From: Mycobacterium heckeshornense
GTDB lineage: Bacteria > Actinomycetota > Actinomycetes > Mycobacteriales > Mycobacteriaceae
Reading direction: 5' to 3'
Length of the DNA stretch: 64,000 bases
Assembly (NCBI RefSeq): GCF_016592155.1
Contig: NZ_AP024237.1
Span: 2,604,001-2,668,000, forward strand
The first letter of the stretch is position 1. Every line of letters starts with the position of its first letter. Both the position numbers and the translations under genes were made by a program. The notes beneath the pieces are model-generated. The model was not told the DNA's origin, searched no databases, and saw only the letters and a list, made by a program, of their open reading frames with translations. This document shows, piece after piece, positions 47,415 to 56,048 of this stretch.

Positions 47415-48008
47415 ATGCCGAGACCCGATCGCAGCCGGGCCGCCCTGATCGACACCGCCGCCACCCTGTTCCGCCGCCAGGGCTATGCGGCGACCGGGCT
47501 CAGCCAGATCCTCGACGAAGCCGGCGTCAAGCCCGGCTCGCTGTATCACCACTTCCCACGAGGCAAGCAGCAGTTGGCCGCCGCGGTCGTCGAGACCGCA
47601 GGGACCGGTATCGAACAACTGCTGCGCCGATTTCTGGCCAGCGACCGCTCGGTGGCCGACATCGTCGATCGCTGGATCGACCTGCTTATCGACGGTCTCG
47701 CCGGCGACCAACGGGACGGCTGCCCAATCGAACCGATCGCCACCGAGTCAGTGAACGCGAGTCCCATGGTGCGCGAGGCCTCGGCGCGTGCGTTCAGGGG
47801 CTGGTGCGCGGCGATCGAAGAACGGCTGGTCACCGAAGGTTGGCCCATCAAAGACGCGGAAAGCGTTGCTATAGCGGTAATTTCGTTGATTGAGGGCGCT
47901 TTGATACTGGCCCGGACCGCTGGCGATACGGCTGCGCTTGAAGCCGCTAAACCGGCAGCCCGCCTGTTACTTCACAACAGTTATCGGGTAGGACACGAAA
48001 ACCACTGA
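47415..48008 (+). CDS. TetR-family transcriptional regulator
   Basis: 197 residues from ATG 47415 (MPRPDRSRAALIDTAATLFRRQGYAAT). N-terminal helix-turn-helix: GLSQILDEAGVKPGSLYHHFPRGKQQL (about 28-55), the canonical TetR recognition helix. The C-terminal helical domain (about 75-197) has RDGCPIEPIATES, as in LmrA/YxaF-like members. It is divergent from the Zn-ADH gene and likely controls it. Ligand unknown. The extended ORF upstream to 47307 overlaps the ADH gene. Confidence 0.93.
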   Translation: MPRPDRSRAALIDTAATLFRRQGYAATGLSQILDEAGVKPGSLYHHFPRGKQQLAAAVVETAGTGIEQLLRRFLASDRSVADIVDRWIDLLIDGLAGDQRDGCPIEPIATESVNASPMVREASARAFRGWCAAIEERLVTEGWPIKDAESVAIAVISLIEGALILARTAGDTAALEAAKPAARLLLHNSYRVGHENH

Positions 48009-48054
48009 TTCCCGACCGATTTCCGAGATCTCGCGTCACTGGCCCAAGCCGGCG

Positions 48055-48918
48055 TCACATGTCCAGGCCGATGTCGAGCACCCGCGCCGAGTGGGTGAGC
48101 GCGCCCACCGCCAGGTAGTCGACCCCGGTGGCGGCGTATTGCGCGGCGTTGTCCAGCGACAGACCCCCGGAGGACTCGAGTTTGGTATCCGGAGCGCGGG
48201 CGTCGCGACGCTGCACCGCGATCTGGGTCTGCCACAGCGCAAAATTGTCCAGCAGCACCAACTCCGGCGTTTCTGGCAGCACCTCGTCGAGTTGCTCCAG
48301 CGAATCCACCTCCACTTCGCACGGCAGATCGGGTGCGGCTGCGCGCACCGCGCGCAGCGCCGCCACCACCGAGCCCGCCGCTGCGACGTGGTTGTCCTTG
48401 ATCAGCACGGCATCGCCCAGGCCCGCTCGGTGGTTCACCCCTCCACCGACGCGCACCGCGTACTTCTGCAGCGACCGCAGGCCGGGCAGCGTCTTGCGGG
48501 TATCGCGGATTCGCGCTTTGGTGCCGCGAACGGCGTCGACCCAGGCGGCCGTCGCGGTGGCGATCCCGGAGAGGTGGCAAAGCAGGTTCAGCATGGTGCG
48601 CTCGGCAGTCAACAACCCGCGGGTCGGCGCCTCGAGCGCCAGCAGTGGCGCGCCCGCCTCCAGCCGGGCGCCGTCGTCGACGCGGTCGAGTACCCGGTAT
48701 TCGCCGTCGAGCACGTCGTCGAGCACCAACAGCGCCACGTCCACACCGGCGATCACGCCGGGTTCTCTGGTCACCAGCGACGCGGTCGTCACCGCTTGGG
48801 CCGGCACGGTTGCCGCCGTGGTCACATCCGGCCCGTAGCGCAAATCCTCGTCCAGGGCGCGTCGTATCACGGCGCGCGCTTCGGCCAGGTCGAAGCCCGA
48901 CAGTGCCGCCGCGGTCAT
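48055..48918 (-). CDS. nadC: Nicotinate-nucleotide pyrophosphorylase (quinolinate PRTase)
   Basis: 287 residues from ATG 48918, TGATG overlap with the nadB stop. Makes NaMN from quinolinate and PRPP. Motifs: ERTMLNLLCHLSGIAT, RIRDTRKTLPGLRSLQKYAVRVGGGVNHRAGLGDAVLIKDNH, EVEVDSLEQL, LLDNF, ESSGGLSLDN, DYLAVGALTHS. Catalytic Lys and Arg are all present. Final gene of the nadABC run. Confidence 0.97.
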   Translation of the reverse strand: MTAAALSGFDLAEARAVIRRALDEDLRYGPDVTTAATVPAQAVTTASLVTREPGVIAGVDVALLVLDDVLDGEYRVLDRVDDGARLEAGAPLLALEAPTRGLLTAERTMLNLLCHLSGIATATAAWVDAVRGTKARIRDTRKTLPGLRSLQKYAVRVGGGVNHRAGLGDAVLIKDNHVAAAGSVVAALRAVRAAAPDLPCEVEVDSLEQLDEVLPETPELVLLDNFALWQTQIAVQRRDARAPDTKLESSGGLSLDNAAQYAATGVDYLAVGALTHSARVLDIGLDM

Positions 48919-50491
48919 CAGCACACCGCCGCCAAAGCCTCGACGTGCACGCCGATCCCGTCGTGGGCCAGCCGAACCACACTGCTTTGCGCCTGCTCGG
49001 GTGCGGTGTGCGGGTAGTCGGCCCGGGTGTGGCAACCCCGGCTCTCGTCGCGGGCCAGCGCCGCCGCGGCGACCGCGCGAGCGGTCAGGGTCAATGCCGC
49101 GTCTTCGGCGTCGGCCCGGTTTTCGACGGGCCGGCCCGTCGCTGCGGACAACGTGTCGAGCAACCGCTGCAGCCCGACGGCATCGCGGACCACCGATGCG
49201 TCCCGCGTCATCGCCCGTTGCAGTTCGCGGCGCTCTACGGCCGAATAGCCGGTTGGCTCAACCAGTTTCGCGTATGACGGCCCGGCTGCAGCTGCGTGGG
49301 CGGCTGCCGCCCGTCCCGCCCGTCCGCCGACGACCAGGCCCTCCAGCAGGCTGTTGGACGCCAGTCTGTTGGCACCGTGCATTCCGGTGCGAGCGACCTC
49401 GCCGGCGGCGAACAGGCCCGGCAACTCGGTGCGCCCGCAGACATCGGTGACGACTCCGCCGCAGCTGTAGTGGGCGCCCGGCACGACCGGGATGGGCTGG
49501 TGCACGGGGTCGACACCGACCGCCCGGCAGGCCGCGGTAACGGTCGGGAACCGCGACTCGAAGTCGGCGATCCCACGGGCGTCCAGGTACACACATGGGT
49601 CACCGGTTGCTTTCAGCCGGGCGTCGATGGCGGCGGCGACCACGTCTCGCGGCGCCAGATCACCCATCGGATGTACGCCAGCCATCACCGAAACACCTTG
49701 GGCATCAACCAATGTCGCTCCCCTCGCCACGGATGGCCTCGGTGACCAGTGGTCTCCGGCCCCCCGGCGTGGCCGCCGAATAGCATGGTCGGATGAAACT
49801 GGATGAACTCGAGATCGCTCACCGCGACACCGGCCCACAGCGCCAGCGCGACACCGTCGCCGGTTGAGCCGTCGGGATTGGTGGTCACCCGGTAGAGATG
49901 CCCGAGCCCGCCGGTGGCCAAGACCACCGACGGCGCGTGCACGACCCCGAGTCCGTCCGGATTGAGCACCAACACCCCCGTCACCGCGGCATCGTCGTGC
50001 AAGACCCGCACGGCGGTGTGGTCGCTGCGGATATCCAGAGCGCCAGCGACATTGTCGAGCACGCGTTGCACCTCGGCCCCGGTGGCGTCACCTCCGGCAT
50101 GCACGACCCGGCGGCGCGAGTGCCCGCCTTCTCGGGTCACCGCCCACCGGCCGGGGAAGTCTTCATCGAATCGCGCTCCGTCGCTTACTAATTCAGCGAC
50201 TGCGCGATACCCGTCAGCGACGATCGAGCGCACCGCGTCGGGGTCACACAAGCCTCCGCCTGCGGCCAGCGTGTCGGCGACGTGCGCCTCCACCGAGTCG
50301 TCGCTGTCGGGCAGCACCACCGCGATACCGCCCTGGGCGTAGTGGGTGGCGGTCACCCCGCTTGTCCGGGCGGCCTTGCTGAGCACCATGACGCGCCGCC
50401 CCGCCCGGTCAGCGGCCAGCGCAGCCGCTAACCCGGCGACCCCGGTACCGATGACGACGACGTCGGCCCGCTGCTGCCAGACCGGGGTCAT
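48918..50491 (-). pseudogene. nadB: L-aspartate oxidase NadB, two one-base frameshifts
   Basis: FAD enzyme that oxidises aspartate to iminoaspartate for quinolinate synthesis. The first frame from ATG 50491 has VVVIGTGVAGLAAALAADRAG, TATHYAQGGIAV and FIQFHPTMLF; it then goes out of frame at a run of six C (49760-49765, plus strand). A second frame reads RRPLVTEAIRGEG for about 13 codons. A run of four C (49720-49723) shifts to the third frame, GATLVDAQGV...MAGVHPMGDLAPRD...GAHYSCGG...NSLLEGLVVGGRAG to the true stop. Removing one C from each run restores a full-length NadB. Either a real lesion or homopolymer sequencing error. Confidence 0.85.
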
Positions 50492-51537
50492 TCGCCGCCG
50501 CCCGGCTGCCCGATCTCGATCATCCGTTGCACGCTGCGCCGCGCCAGCGCCGACGTCTCGGGATCCACGTCGACCTCGTCGACGCCGTCGAGCAGGCAGC
50601 GCAGCAGCGCGGCGGGGGTGATCATCTTCATGTACTTGCACGATGCCCGGTCGTTGACGGCCTGGAAGTCGACCTCGGGCGCCGCGCGCCGCAGCTGATA
50701 CAGCATGCCCACCTCGGTGGCCACCAGCACCTGTCGGGCGCGGGTGACGCGGGCGGCGTCCAGCATGCCGCCGGTGGACAGAATCTTCACCCGGTCTTCC
50801 GGGACGGCGCCCTCTCCGGCGAGATACAAAGCTGAAGTGGCGCAACCACATTCGGGGTGCACGAATAATTCGGCGTCGGGGTGGCGGCGAGCCCGGTCGG
50901 CGAGCTCGTCGCCATTGATGCCGGCATGCACGTGGCATTCGCCGGCCCACACGTGCAGGTTCTTGCGGCCGGTCACCCGCCGGACATGCGCGCCCAAAAA
51001 TTGGTCGGGACAAAACAGGACGTCGCGGTCGGGATCGATGGAGTTGACCACGTCGACGGCGTTGGACGACGTGCAGCAGATATCGGTAAGCGCCTTGACC
51101 GCGGCGGTGGTGTTGACGTAGGACACCACGACCGCGCCCGGATGCTCGTCCTTCCAGGCGCGCAGCTCGTCGACGCTGATGGAGTCGGCCAGCGAACAGC
51201 CGGCCCGCTGGTCGGGGATGAGCACGGTCTTGTGCGGGCTCAGGATTTTGGCGGTCTCGGCCATGAAATGCACGCCGCAAAACACGATGGTGTCCTCGGG
51301 CGCGCCGGCCGCCACCCGCGACAGCGCCAACGAGTCGCCGACATGGTCGGCGACGTCCTGGATGGCCGGCAGCTGATAGTTGTGCGCCAAGATGGTGGCA
51401 TTGCGCAGTTGCGCGAGCCGGCGAATCGCCGCGGCCCATTGTTCGCTGCCGTCCACACCGGTGTAGCCGCCCGGGGAGTCGACGATCTCCGCGGCCAGCT
51501 CGTCTACCAGGGTTTCCGTGCGATTCAGGACCGTCAT
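50488..51537 (-). CDS. nadA: Quinolinate synthase
   Basis: 349 residues from ATG 51537. Condenses iminoaspartate and DHAP with a 4Fe-4S cluster. Visible features are [50 protein letters not shown], the cluster cysteines in [18 protein letters not shown] and [10 protein letters not shown], and a GLY-loop [12 protein letters not shown]. First gene of the nadABC operon, divergent from the Nudix regulator with a palindrome between. It overlaps nadB by 4 bases. Confidence 0.97.
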   Translation of the reverse strand: MTVLNRTETLVDELAAEIVDSPGGYTGVDGSEQWAAAIRRLAQLRNATILAHNYQLPAIQDVADHVGDSLALSRVAAGAPEDTIVFCGVHFMAETAKILSPHKTVLIPDQRAGCSLADSISVDELRAWKDEHPGAVVVSYVNTTAAVKALTDICCTSSNAVDVVNSIDPDRDVLFCPDQFLGAHVRRVTGRKNLHVWAGECHVHAGINGDELADRARRHPDAELFVHPECGCATSALYLAGEGAVPEDRVKILSTGGMLDAARVTRARQVLVATEVGMLYQLRRAAPEVDFQAVNDRASCKYMKMITPAALLRCLLDGVDEVDVDPETSALARRSVQRMIEIGQPGGGE

Positions 51538-51563
51538 GGCCGTTCCTTTCGCCCAAAGAAGAG

Positions 51564-51586
51564 GTTTTCGACTTAGAATCGAAAAC
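51564..51586. promoter_or_regulatory. NrtR-like operator between nadA and the Nudix regulator
   Basis: GTTTTCGA (51564-51571) and TCGAAAAC (51579-51586) are a perfect 8-base inverted repeat with a 7-base spacer. The right half abuts the ATG (51587) of the Nudix gene, and the nadA ATG is 27 bases to the left. It is placed to repress both directions. Confidence 0.82.
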
Positions 51587-52291
51587 ATGGCCCATGGTAG
51601 CACTGCGCACGAAGTGCTCGCCGTCGTGTTCCAGGTTCGCGGTCCGGGATCGTGCAACGCAGGCGAGAAGCCCCAGCTCAACGTGCTGCTGTGGCAGCGG
51701 GCGCGAGAGCCGCAACTGGGCGCATGGGCTTTGCCCGGCGGGCGGCTGCGAAACGACGAGGATCTGACCACCTCGGTGCGGCGTCAACTGGCCGAGAAGG
51801 TGGATCTGCGGGAGCTCGCCCATTTGGAGCAGCTGGCCGTGTTCTCCGATCCCAACCGGGTGCCGGGTGATCGCGTGATCGCGTCGACGTTTTTGGGTCT
51901 GGTGCCCTCGCCCGCTACCCCGGAGCTGCCGCCGGACACCCGCTGGCATCCGGTGACCGCGCTACCGCCGATGGCGTTCGACCACGGTCCGATGGTGGCC
52001 CACGCCCGGACCCGGCTGGTTGCCAAGATGTCGTACACGAATATTGGATTTGCCTTGGCGCCAAAGGAATTCGCGTTATCCACGCTGCGTGACATCTATA
52101 GTGCGACGCTGGGCTACCAGGTTGATGCGACCAATCTGCAGCGAGTGCTGGCCCGCCGCGGCGTCATCACCCAGACCGGCACCATCGCCCAGTCGGGCCG
52201 CAGCGGGGGCCGCCCGGCCGCGCTGTACCGCTTCACCGACTCGCGGTTGCGGGTCACCGACGAATTCGCCGCGCTGCGGCCGCCCGGCTAA
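51587..52291 (+). CDS. nrtR: NrtR-type Nudix-domain regulator of NAD synthesis
   Basis: 234 residues from ATG 51587 ([19 protein letters not shown]), orthologous by context to Rv1593c. The N-terminal Nudix domain (about 8-140) has [16 protein letters not shown]...[12 protein letters not shown], a partly degenerate Nudix box. The C-terminal winged helix (about 160-230) has [20 protein letters not shown] and GRPAALYRF. NrtR proteins sense ADP-ribose and repress NAD genes. The palindrome right before its start and the divergent nadABC fit that role. With a start this close to the operator the mRNA may be leaderless. Confidence 0.9.
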   Translation: MAHGSTAHEVLAVVFQVRGPGSCNAGEKPQLNVLLWQRAREPQLGAWALPGGRLRNDEDLTTSVRRQLAEKVDLRELAHLEQLAVFSDPNRVPGDRVIASTFLGLVPSPATPELPPDTRWHPVTALPPMAFDHGPMVAHARTRLVAKMSYTNIGFALAPKEFALSTLRDIYSATLGYQVDATNLQRVLARRGVITQTGTIAQSGRSGGRPAALYRFTDSRLRVTDEFAALRPPG

Positions 52292-52366
52292 GCCAGTGAC
52301 ACGTCCCACATCGGAAGCCGGCGGGGCAGCTGGATTCTTAACGCCTTCTTAAGTAACAATGCCCCG

Positions 52367-53704
52367 ATGGACCGTGCCACGCTCGCCAGCCCGACCGGGG
52401 CCGAATGGATCGCCCGGCCTTTGCACCAGGAGCTGCGGCGCAAGGAGCGCCCGGTGTTGCCCCCGGACGACCCGTTCTACCAGCCGCCGCCCGGGTTCGA
52501 GCACGCGCTGCCGGGCACCGTGCTGCGCTCCCGCGACGTCGAGCTGGCCTTTCTCGGGCTGGTACCGCAGCGGGCCACCGCCACCCAGCTGCTGTACCGG
52601 ACCACCGACATGAACGGCAAGCCGGAGGCGGCGGTGACCACGGTGATCGTTCCCGCCGAGGTCGCGCCCGGGCAGCCGTGCCCGCTGCTGTCGTACCAGT
52701 GCGCGATCGACGCGGTGGCGTCCCGCTGCTTTCCGTCCTACGCGCTGCGGCGTTACGCGAAGGCGATCGGAGCGTTGGCGCCACTGGAGTTTTTGCTGAT
52801 CACGGCGGCCCTGGCCGAGGGCTGGGCGGTGTCGGTGCCCGATCACGAAGGCCGTCACGGCATGTGGGGCGCGCCTTACCAACCTGGTTATTGCATTCTC
52901 GACGGGGTCCGCGCCGCGCTCGGCTCGGAGCGCACCGTGCTGTCGCCGTCGGCACCGGTGGCGCTGTGGGGCTACTCCGGCGGGGGGCTGGCCACCGCGT
53001 GGGCGGCCGAAGTGTGCGCCGACTACGCGCCTGAGCTGGACATCGTCGGTGCGGTGCTGGGCTCGCCCGTCGGCGACCTGGCCCACACATTCCGGCGGCT
53101 CAACGGCGGCCCACTGGCTGGGTTGCCGGCATTGGTGATCGCTGCGCTGGCGCACGTCTATCCCGACCTGGACCGGGTGATCAAGACGCACACCAATGAA
53201 GCGGGGCGGGCTTTGCTTCGCCAGCTGGAGGACATGACGACGGTCGGGGCCGTCATCCGGATGGCCGGCAAGAACGTGAATCGGTACCTCGACCGGCCGC
53301 TCGAGGAGATCCTCGAGATGCCCGAAGTGCAAGATGTTTTCGACAACATCAAACTGGGCACCGCGGTCCCGGCACCGCCGATCCTCATCGTGCAGGCGGT
53401 ACACGACTACCTCATCGCGGTCGAGGACATCGATGCGCTTGCCGACGCCTACTCGGGCGGTGGTGCCGACGTCACGTATCACCGGGACGCCTTCAACGAG
53501 CACCTGCTGTTGCATCCGCTCTCGGCACCCATGACCCTGCGCTGGCTGCAGGCCCGCTTCGCGCGTCGACCGCTCAACGAGCGTCGGCTCCGCACCACGT
53601 GGCCGACGCTGTTCAATCCCGCGACCTACATCGGCATGGCCAGACTGGGTGTCATCGCGGCGAAGGTCCTGACCGGCAGGCCGGTGCACCGCCGCCCGCT
53701 GTAA
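52367..53704 (+). CDS. Secretory-lipase-family (LIP) alpha/beta hydrolase
   Basis: 445 residues from ATG 52367, orthologous by context to Rv1592c. The LIP family includes fungal secreted triacylglycerol lipases. Nucleophile elbow GYSGG in [18 protein letters not shown] (about residue 205-209), acid Asp in [13 protein letters not shown] and catalytic His in FNEHLLLHP. No clear N-terminal signal peptide, so it may act in the cytoplasm or be exported unusually. Likely substrates are long-chain acyl esters. It is convergent with the DUF2567 gene. Confidence 0.9.
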   Translation: MDRATLASPTGAEWIARPLHQELRRKERPVLPPDDPFYQPPPGFEHALPGTVLRSRDVELAFLGLVPQRATATQLLYRTTDMNGKPEAAVTTVIVPAEVAPGQPCPLLSYQCAIDAVASRCFPSYALRRYAKAIGALAPLEFLLITAALAEGWAVSVPDHEGRHGMWGAPYQPGYCILDGVRAALGSERTVLSPSAPVALWGYSGGGLATAWAAEVCADYAPELDIVGAVLGSPVGDLAHTFRRLNGGPLAGLPALVIAALAHVYPDLDRVIKTHTNEAGRALLRQLEDMTTVGAVIRMAGKNVNRYLDRPLEEILEMPEVQDVFDNIKLGTAVPAPPILIVQAVHDYLIAVEDIDALADAYSGGGADVTYHRDAFNEHLLLHPLSAPMTLRWLQARFARRPLNERRLRTTWPTLFNPATYIGMARLGVIAAKVLTGRPVHRRPL

Positions 53705-54343
53705 CTACCCCGACCCGCCGCCCGGCGGCACGGTGATCGCGGTCGGGGTCTGCGGCGACTCCACCGCCGGATAGCCGCCCAGGTCGTCACGCGTGGCCGC
53801 CGCGACCAGCAGGGCGTATACCAGGGCCGTCGTGGCCGCCGGCAAAAGCAGCGTGCAACCGATCTGCAGCGGGCCGGACCCGAAGAACACCGGCGGCGCC
53901 TCGGTGACGTAGTGCACCCGGTGCTCGGGCGTCACCGGCGCTGCGGCGATATCCACGGCGCCGTAGCGCAGCCGCACCAGCAGCGCGCCCAGCGGGGCGG
54001 CGGCCGCCGCGGCGCCCACCATGCCGACCGACAGCGCGATCACCATCGCCGGCCCGCGGTGGGCCCGCCATTCCCACGCCAGCACCGAACCCACCACGGC
54101 CACCACCGTCAACAGCCCCAGCAGCAAAAACGCGGCGACGAAGAAGTGGTCGGCTTCGTTGCCGAGGTAATCGTGGACGCGTTCACCCTCGTGGGTGAGC
54201 GCCACGACCCCGTGGATGGGCGGGGCGATCCACGCCCACAGCGCGGCGACCACGACACCCGCCGCGACGAGGCCCGCCACCACGACCGCGACCGCCCGCC
54301 GACGCGATGTGCGCGGGGCGTCGCCCGGACAGGACTCGCTCAT
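53705..54343 (-). CDS. DUF2567 membrane protein
   Basis: 212 residues from ATG 54343, which overlaps the bsaP stop (ATGA). Four hydrophobic helices: about 15-40, 68-92, 100-125 and 165-190. The extracytoplasmic loop after the first helix contains [15 protein letters not shown], and the second loop [22 protein letters not shown]. Orthologous by position to Rv1591. Function unknown; it follows bsaP and bioB in several mycobacteria. Confidence 0.82.
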   Translation of the reverse strand: MSESCPGDAPRTSRRRAVAVVVAGLVAAGVVVAALWAWIAPPIHGVVALTHEGERVHDYLGNEADHFFVAAFLLLGLLTVVAVVGSVLAWEWRAHRGPAMVIALSVGMVGAAAAAAPLGALLVRLRYGAVDIAAAPVTPEHRVHYVTEAPPVFFGSGPLQIGCTLLLPAATTALVYALLVAAATRDDLGGYPAVESPQTPTAITVPPGGGSG

Positions 54344-54570
54344 CGCCGGGTTTCGAGGTCGGTGGAGTCCACCCGACCATGCCGGGAACACTTGGCCCAC
54401 CACCCGTCGGGCCGCACTTGGACAACCATCCGGCGGCCGCATTCCGCGCAGAACCGAGGCGGCTCCAGCCCCAACCGGGCCGCGGTCGGCGGTACCGAGG
54501 TGCCCACCGGGTGGCCGGTATAGACGTCGTAGATCCCCGCGCCGAGCGGAGCGGGCAGATCGCGAACCAT
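54340..54570 (-). CDS. bsaP: Biotin synthase auxiliary protein BsaP
   Basis: 76 residues from ATG 54570, orthologous by position to Rv1590. The small protein has a zinc-ribbon-like or cluster-binding Cys set, [11 protein letters not shown]...WAKCSRHG (three Cys plus His), and [13 protein letters not shown] near the start. BsaP has been reported to support biotin synthase in mycobacteria through an iron-sulfur cluster. It lies 13 bases after bioB and overlaps the DUF2567 gene, consistent with co-expression with bioB. Confidence 0.85.
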   Translation of the reverse strand: MVRDLPAPLGAGIYDVYTGHPVGTSVPPTAARLGLEPPRFCAECGRRMVVQVRPDGWWAKCSRHGRVDSTDLETRR

Positions 54571-54583
54571 CGCCTCCCAGTAT

Positions 54584-55603
54584 CTACAGGCTTGCGTTGA
54601 GCGCTTTGATCGGCATCTGCAGATCGTCGAGCAGTTCCAGGTCGGCGGCGGCCGGCCGCCCCAATGTGGTCAGGTAGTTGCCGACGATCACGGCGTTGAT
54701 GCCGCCGAGCATGCCACGTTTGGCGCCGAGGTCGCCCAACGTGATCTCCCGGCCGCCCGCGAATCGGAGCATGGTGCGCGGCAGCGCCAACCGGAAGGCG
54801 GCCACCGCCTTGAGCGCTTCGCTGGCCGGCATGACCTCCAAATCGGCGAAGGGTGTGCCCGGGCGCGGGTTGAGGAAGTTCAGCGGCACCTCGTCCGGAT
54901 CGAGTTCGGCAAGCTCCGCGGCGAATTCCGCGCGCTGCCGCAGCGTCTCACCCATGCCGAGGATGCCGCCACAGCAGACCTCCATGCCGGCCTCGCGCAC
55001 CATCGACAACGTGTTCCAGCGCTCTTCCCAGGTGTGGGTGGTGACGACGTTGGGGAAGAACGAGCGGGCCGTTTCCAGGTTGTGGTTGTAGCGGTGCACG
55101 CCCATCGCCGCCAGTTGCTTCACCTGCTCGGCGCTGAGCATCCCCAGCGAGCAGGCGATGTGGATGTCGACCTCGTTGCGGATCGCCTCGATACCCGCGG
55201 CCACCTGGGCCATCAACCGCTCGTCGGGTCCGCGCACCGCGGCCACGATGCAGAACTCGGTGGCACCGGTCTTTGCCGTCTGCTTGGCCGCTTCCACCAG
55301 GCTCGGAATGTCGAGCCAGGCACTGCGCACCGGTGAGGCGAAAAGGCCTGACTGCGAACAAAAATGGCAGTCCTCCGGGCAACCACCGGTTTTCAGGCTG
55401 ATGATCCCCTCGACCTCGACTTCGGGGCCGCACCAGGCCATCCGCACCTCATGAGCCAGCGCCAGCAGTTCCTCGAGCCGGTCATCGGGCAGCTGCAACA
55501 CCTGCAGCACCTGGTCTCCGCTGAGTCCCTCACCGCGGTGTAACACCTGCTGGCGAGCCAGGTGCAATATGTCGGTACTGGGCCGAGTCACCGCCTGCGT
55601 CAC
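54584..55603 (-). CDS. bioB: Biotin synthase
   Basis: 339 residues from GTG 55603 ([13 protein letters not shown]), with GGGAG about 6 bases upstream. Radical SAM enzyme that inserts sulfur into dethiobiotin. Radical SAM cysteines are in [14 protein letters not shown]. The auxiliary 2Fe-2S ligands are in FCIVAAVRG and IACSLGML and the Arg in [19 protein letters not shown] is at the C-terminus. Heads the bioB-bsaP-DUF2567 run. Confidence 0.97.
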   Translation of the reverse strand: MTQAVTRPSTDILHLARQQVLHRGEGLSGDQVLQVLQLPDDRLEELLALAHEVRMAWCGPEVEVEGIISLKTGGCPEDCHFCSQSGLFASPVRSAWLDIPSLVEAAKQTAKTGATEFCIVAAVRGPDERLMAQVAAGIEAIRNEVDIHIACSLGMLSAEQVKQLAAMGVHRYNHNLETARSFFPNVVTTHTWEERWNTLSMVREAGMEVCCGGILGMGETLRQRAEFAAELAELDPDEVPLNFLNPRPGTPFADLEVMPASEALKAVAAFRLALPRTMLRFAGGREITLGDLGAKRGMLGGINAVIVGNYLTTLGRPAAADLELLDDLQMPIKALNASL

Positions 55604-55668
55604 CGGGTACTCCCTTACATCAGTTATCCGTGCGGACACAAGAGCGCGCCAGGCCCGCGCGGCCCGGC

Positions 55669-55683
55669 GTAAACGGTGTTCAC
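55669..55683. promoter_or_regulatory. BioQ-like operator upstream of bioB
   Basis: GTAAAC-GGT-GTTCAC (55669-55683) is an inverted repeat with one mismatched pair, 66 bases upstream of the bioB GTG. Actinobacterial BioQ sites have the TGAAC-N3-GTTCA form. Regulator identity is inference. Confidence 0.5.
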
Positions 55684-55761
55684 GTTAGGGTATGGGCGGT
55701 GCGCCGCACAAACGCGTCGACGGCCGCCGGACGGGGTACGTTCAGCGGTAACAGTCAACCA

Positions 55762-55938
55762 ATGGACACTATGAGCCAGGCGCACGTCGAAGATTTTGCA
55801 CATCATTGGATCCTGCTGGCCGGGCCGGCGTTTTTGCCTGCGGTGATCGTCGTCGGCGTGGTGCTGTACGTCGCGCTACGCGACCGGCGCAAGGCAGACC
55901 GAAACGAGCGGCCCGAAGTCGCCGACAAGCCGAAATGA
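55762..55938 (+). CDS. Small single-span membrane protein
   Basis: 58 residues from ATG 55762, or 55 from ATG 55771 (MSQAHVEDF). A His-containing N-terminus (HVEDFAHHWILLAGP) precedes one hydrophobic helix (about 20-40), then a charged tail RDRRKADRNERPEVADKPK. It is co-directional with, and 110 bases before, the membrane/cupredoxin trio and could be its first member. No family recognised. Confidence 0.6.
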   Translation: MDTMSQAHVEDFAHHWILLAGPAFLPAVIVVGVVLYVALRDRRKADRNERPEVADKPK

Positions 55939-56048
55939 CATCGCATTATTAGACGAATTGGCGTTTGAGGCCGCGCCGGATCGGTAACCTACCGTCGAGT
56001 AAGTTGCCGCGGGTTGGCGATTGGCTGGCCCGGTGTGGTTGGGAGGCG

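Noticed and set aside
49685..51949. 754-codon minus-strand ORF across nadA and the first half of nadB
   Set aside because: It joins a shadow frame of nadA to the true nadB frame. The real nadB starts at ATG 50491.
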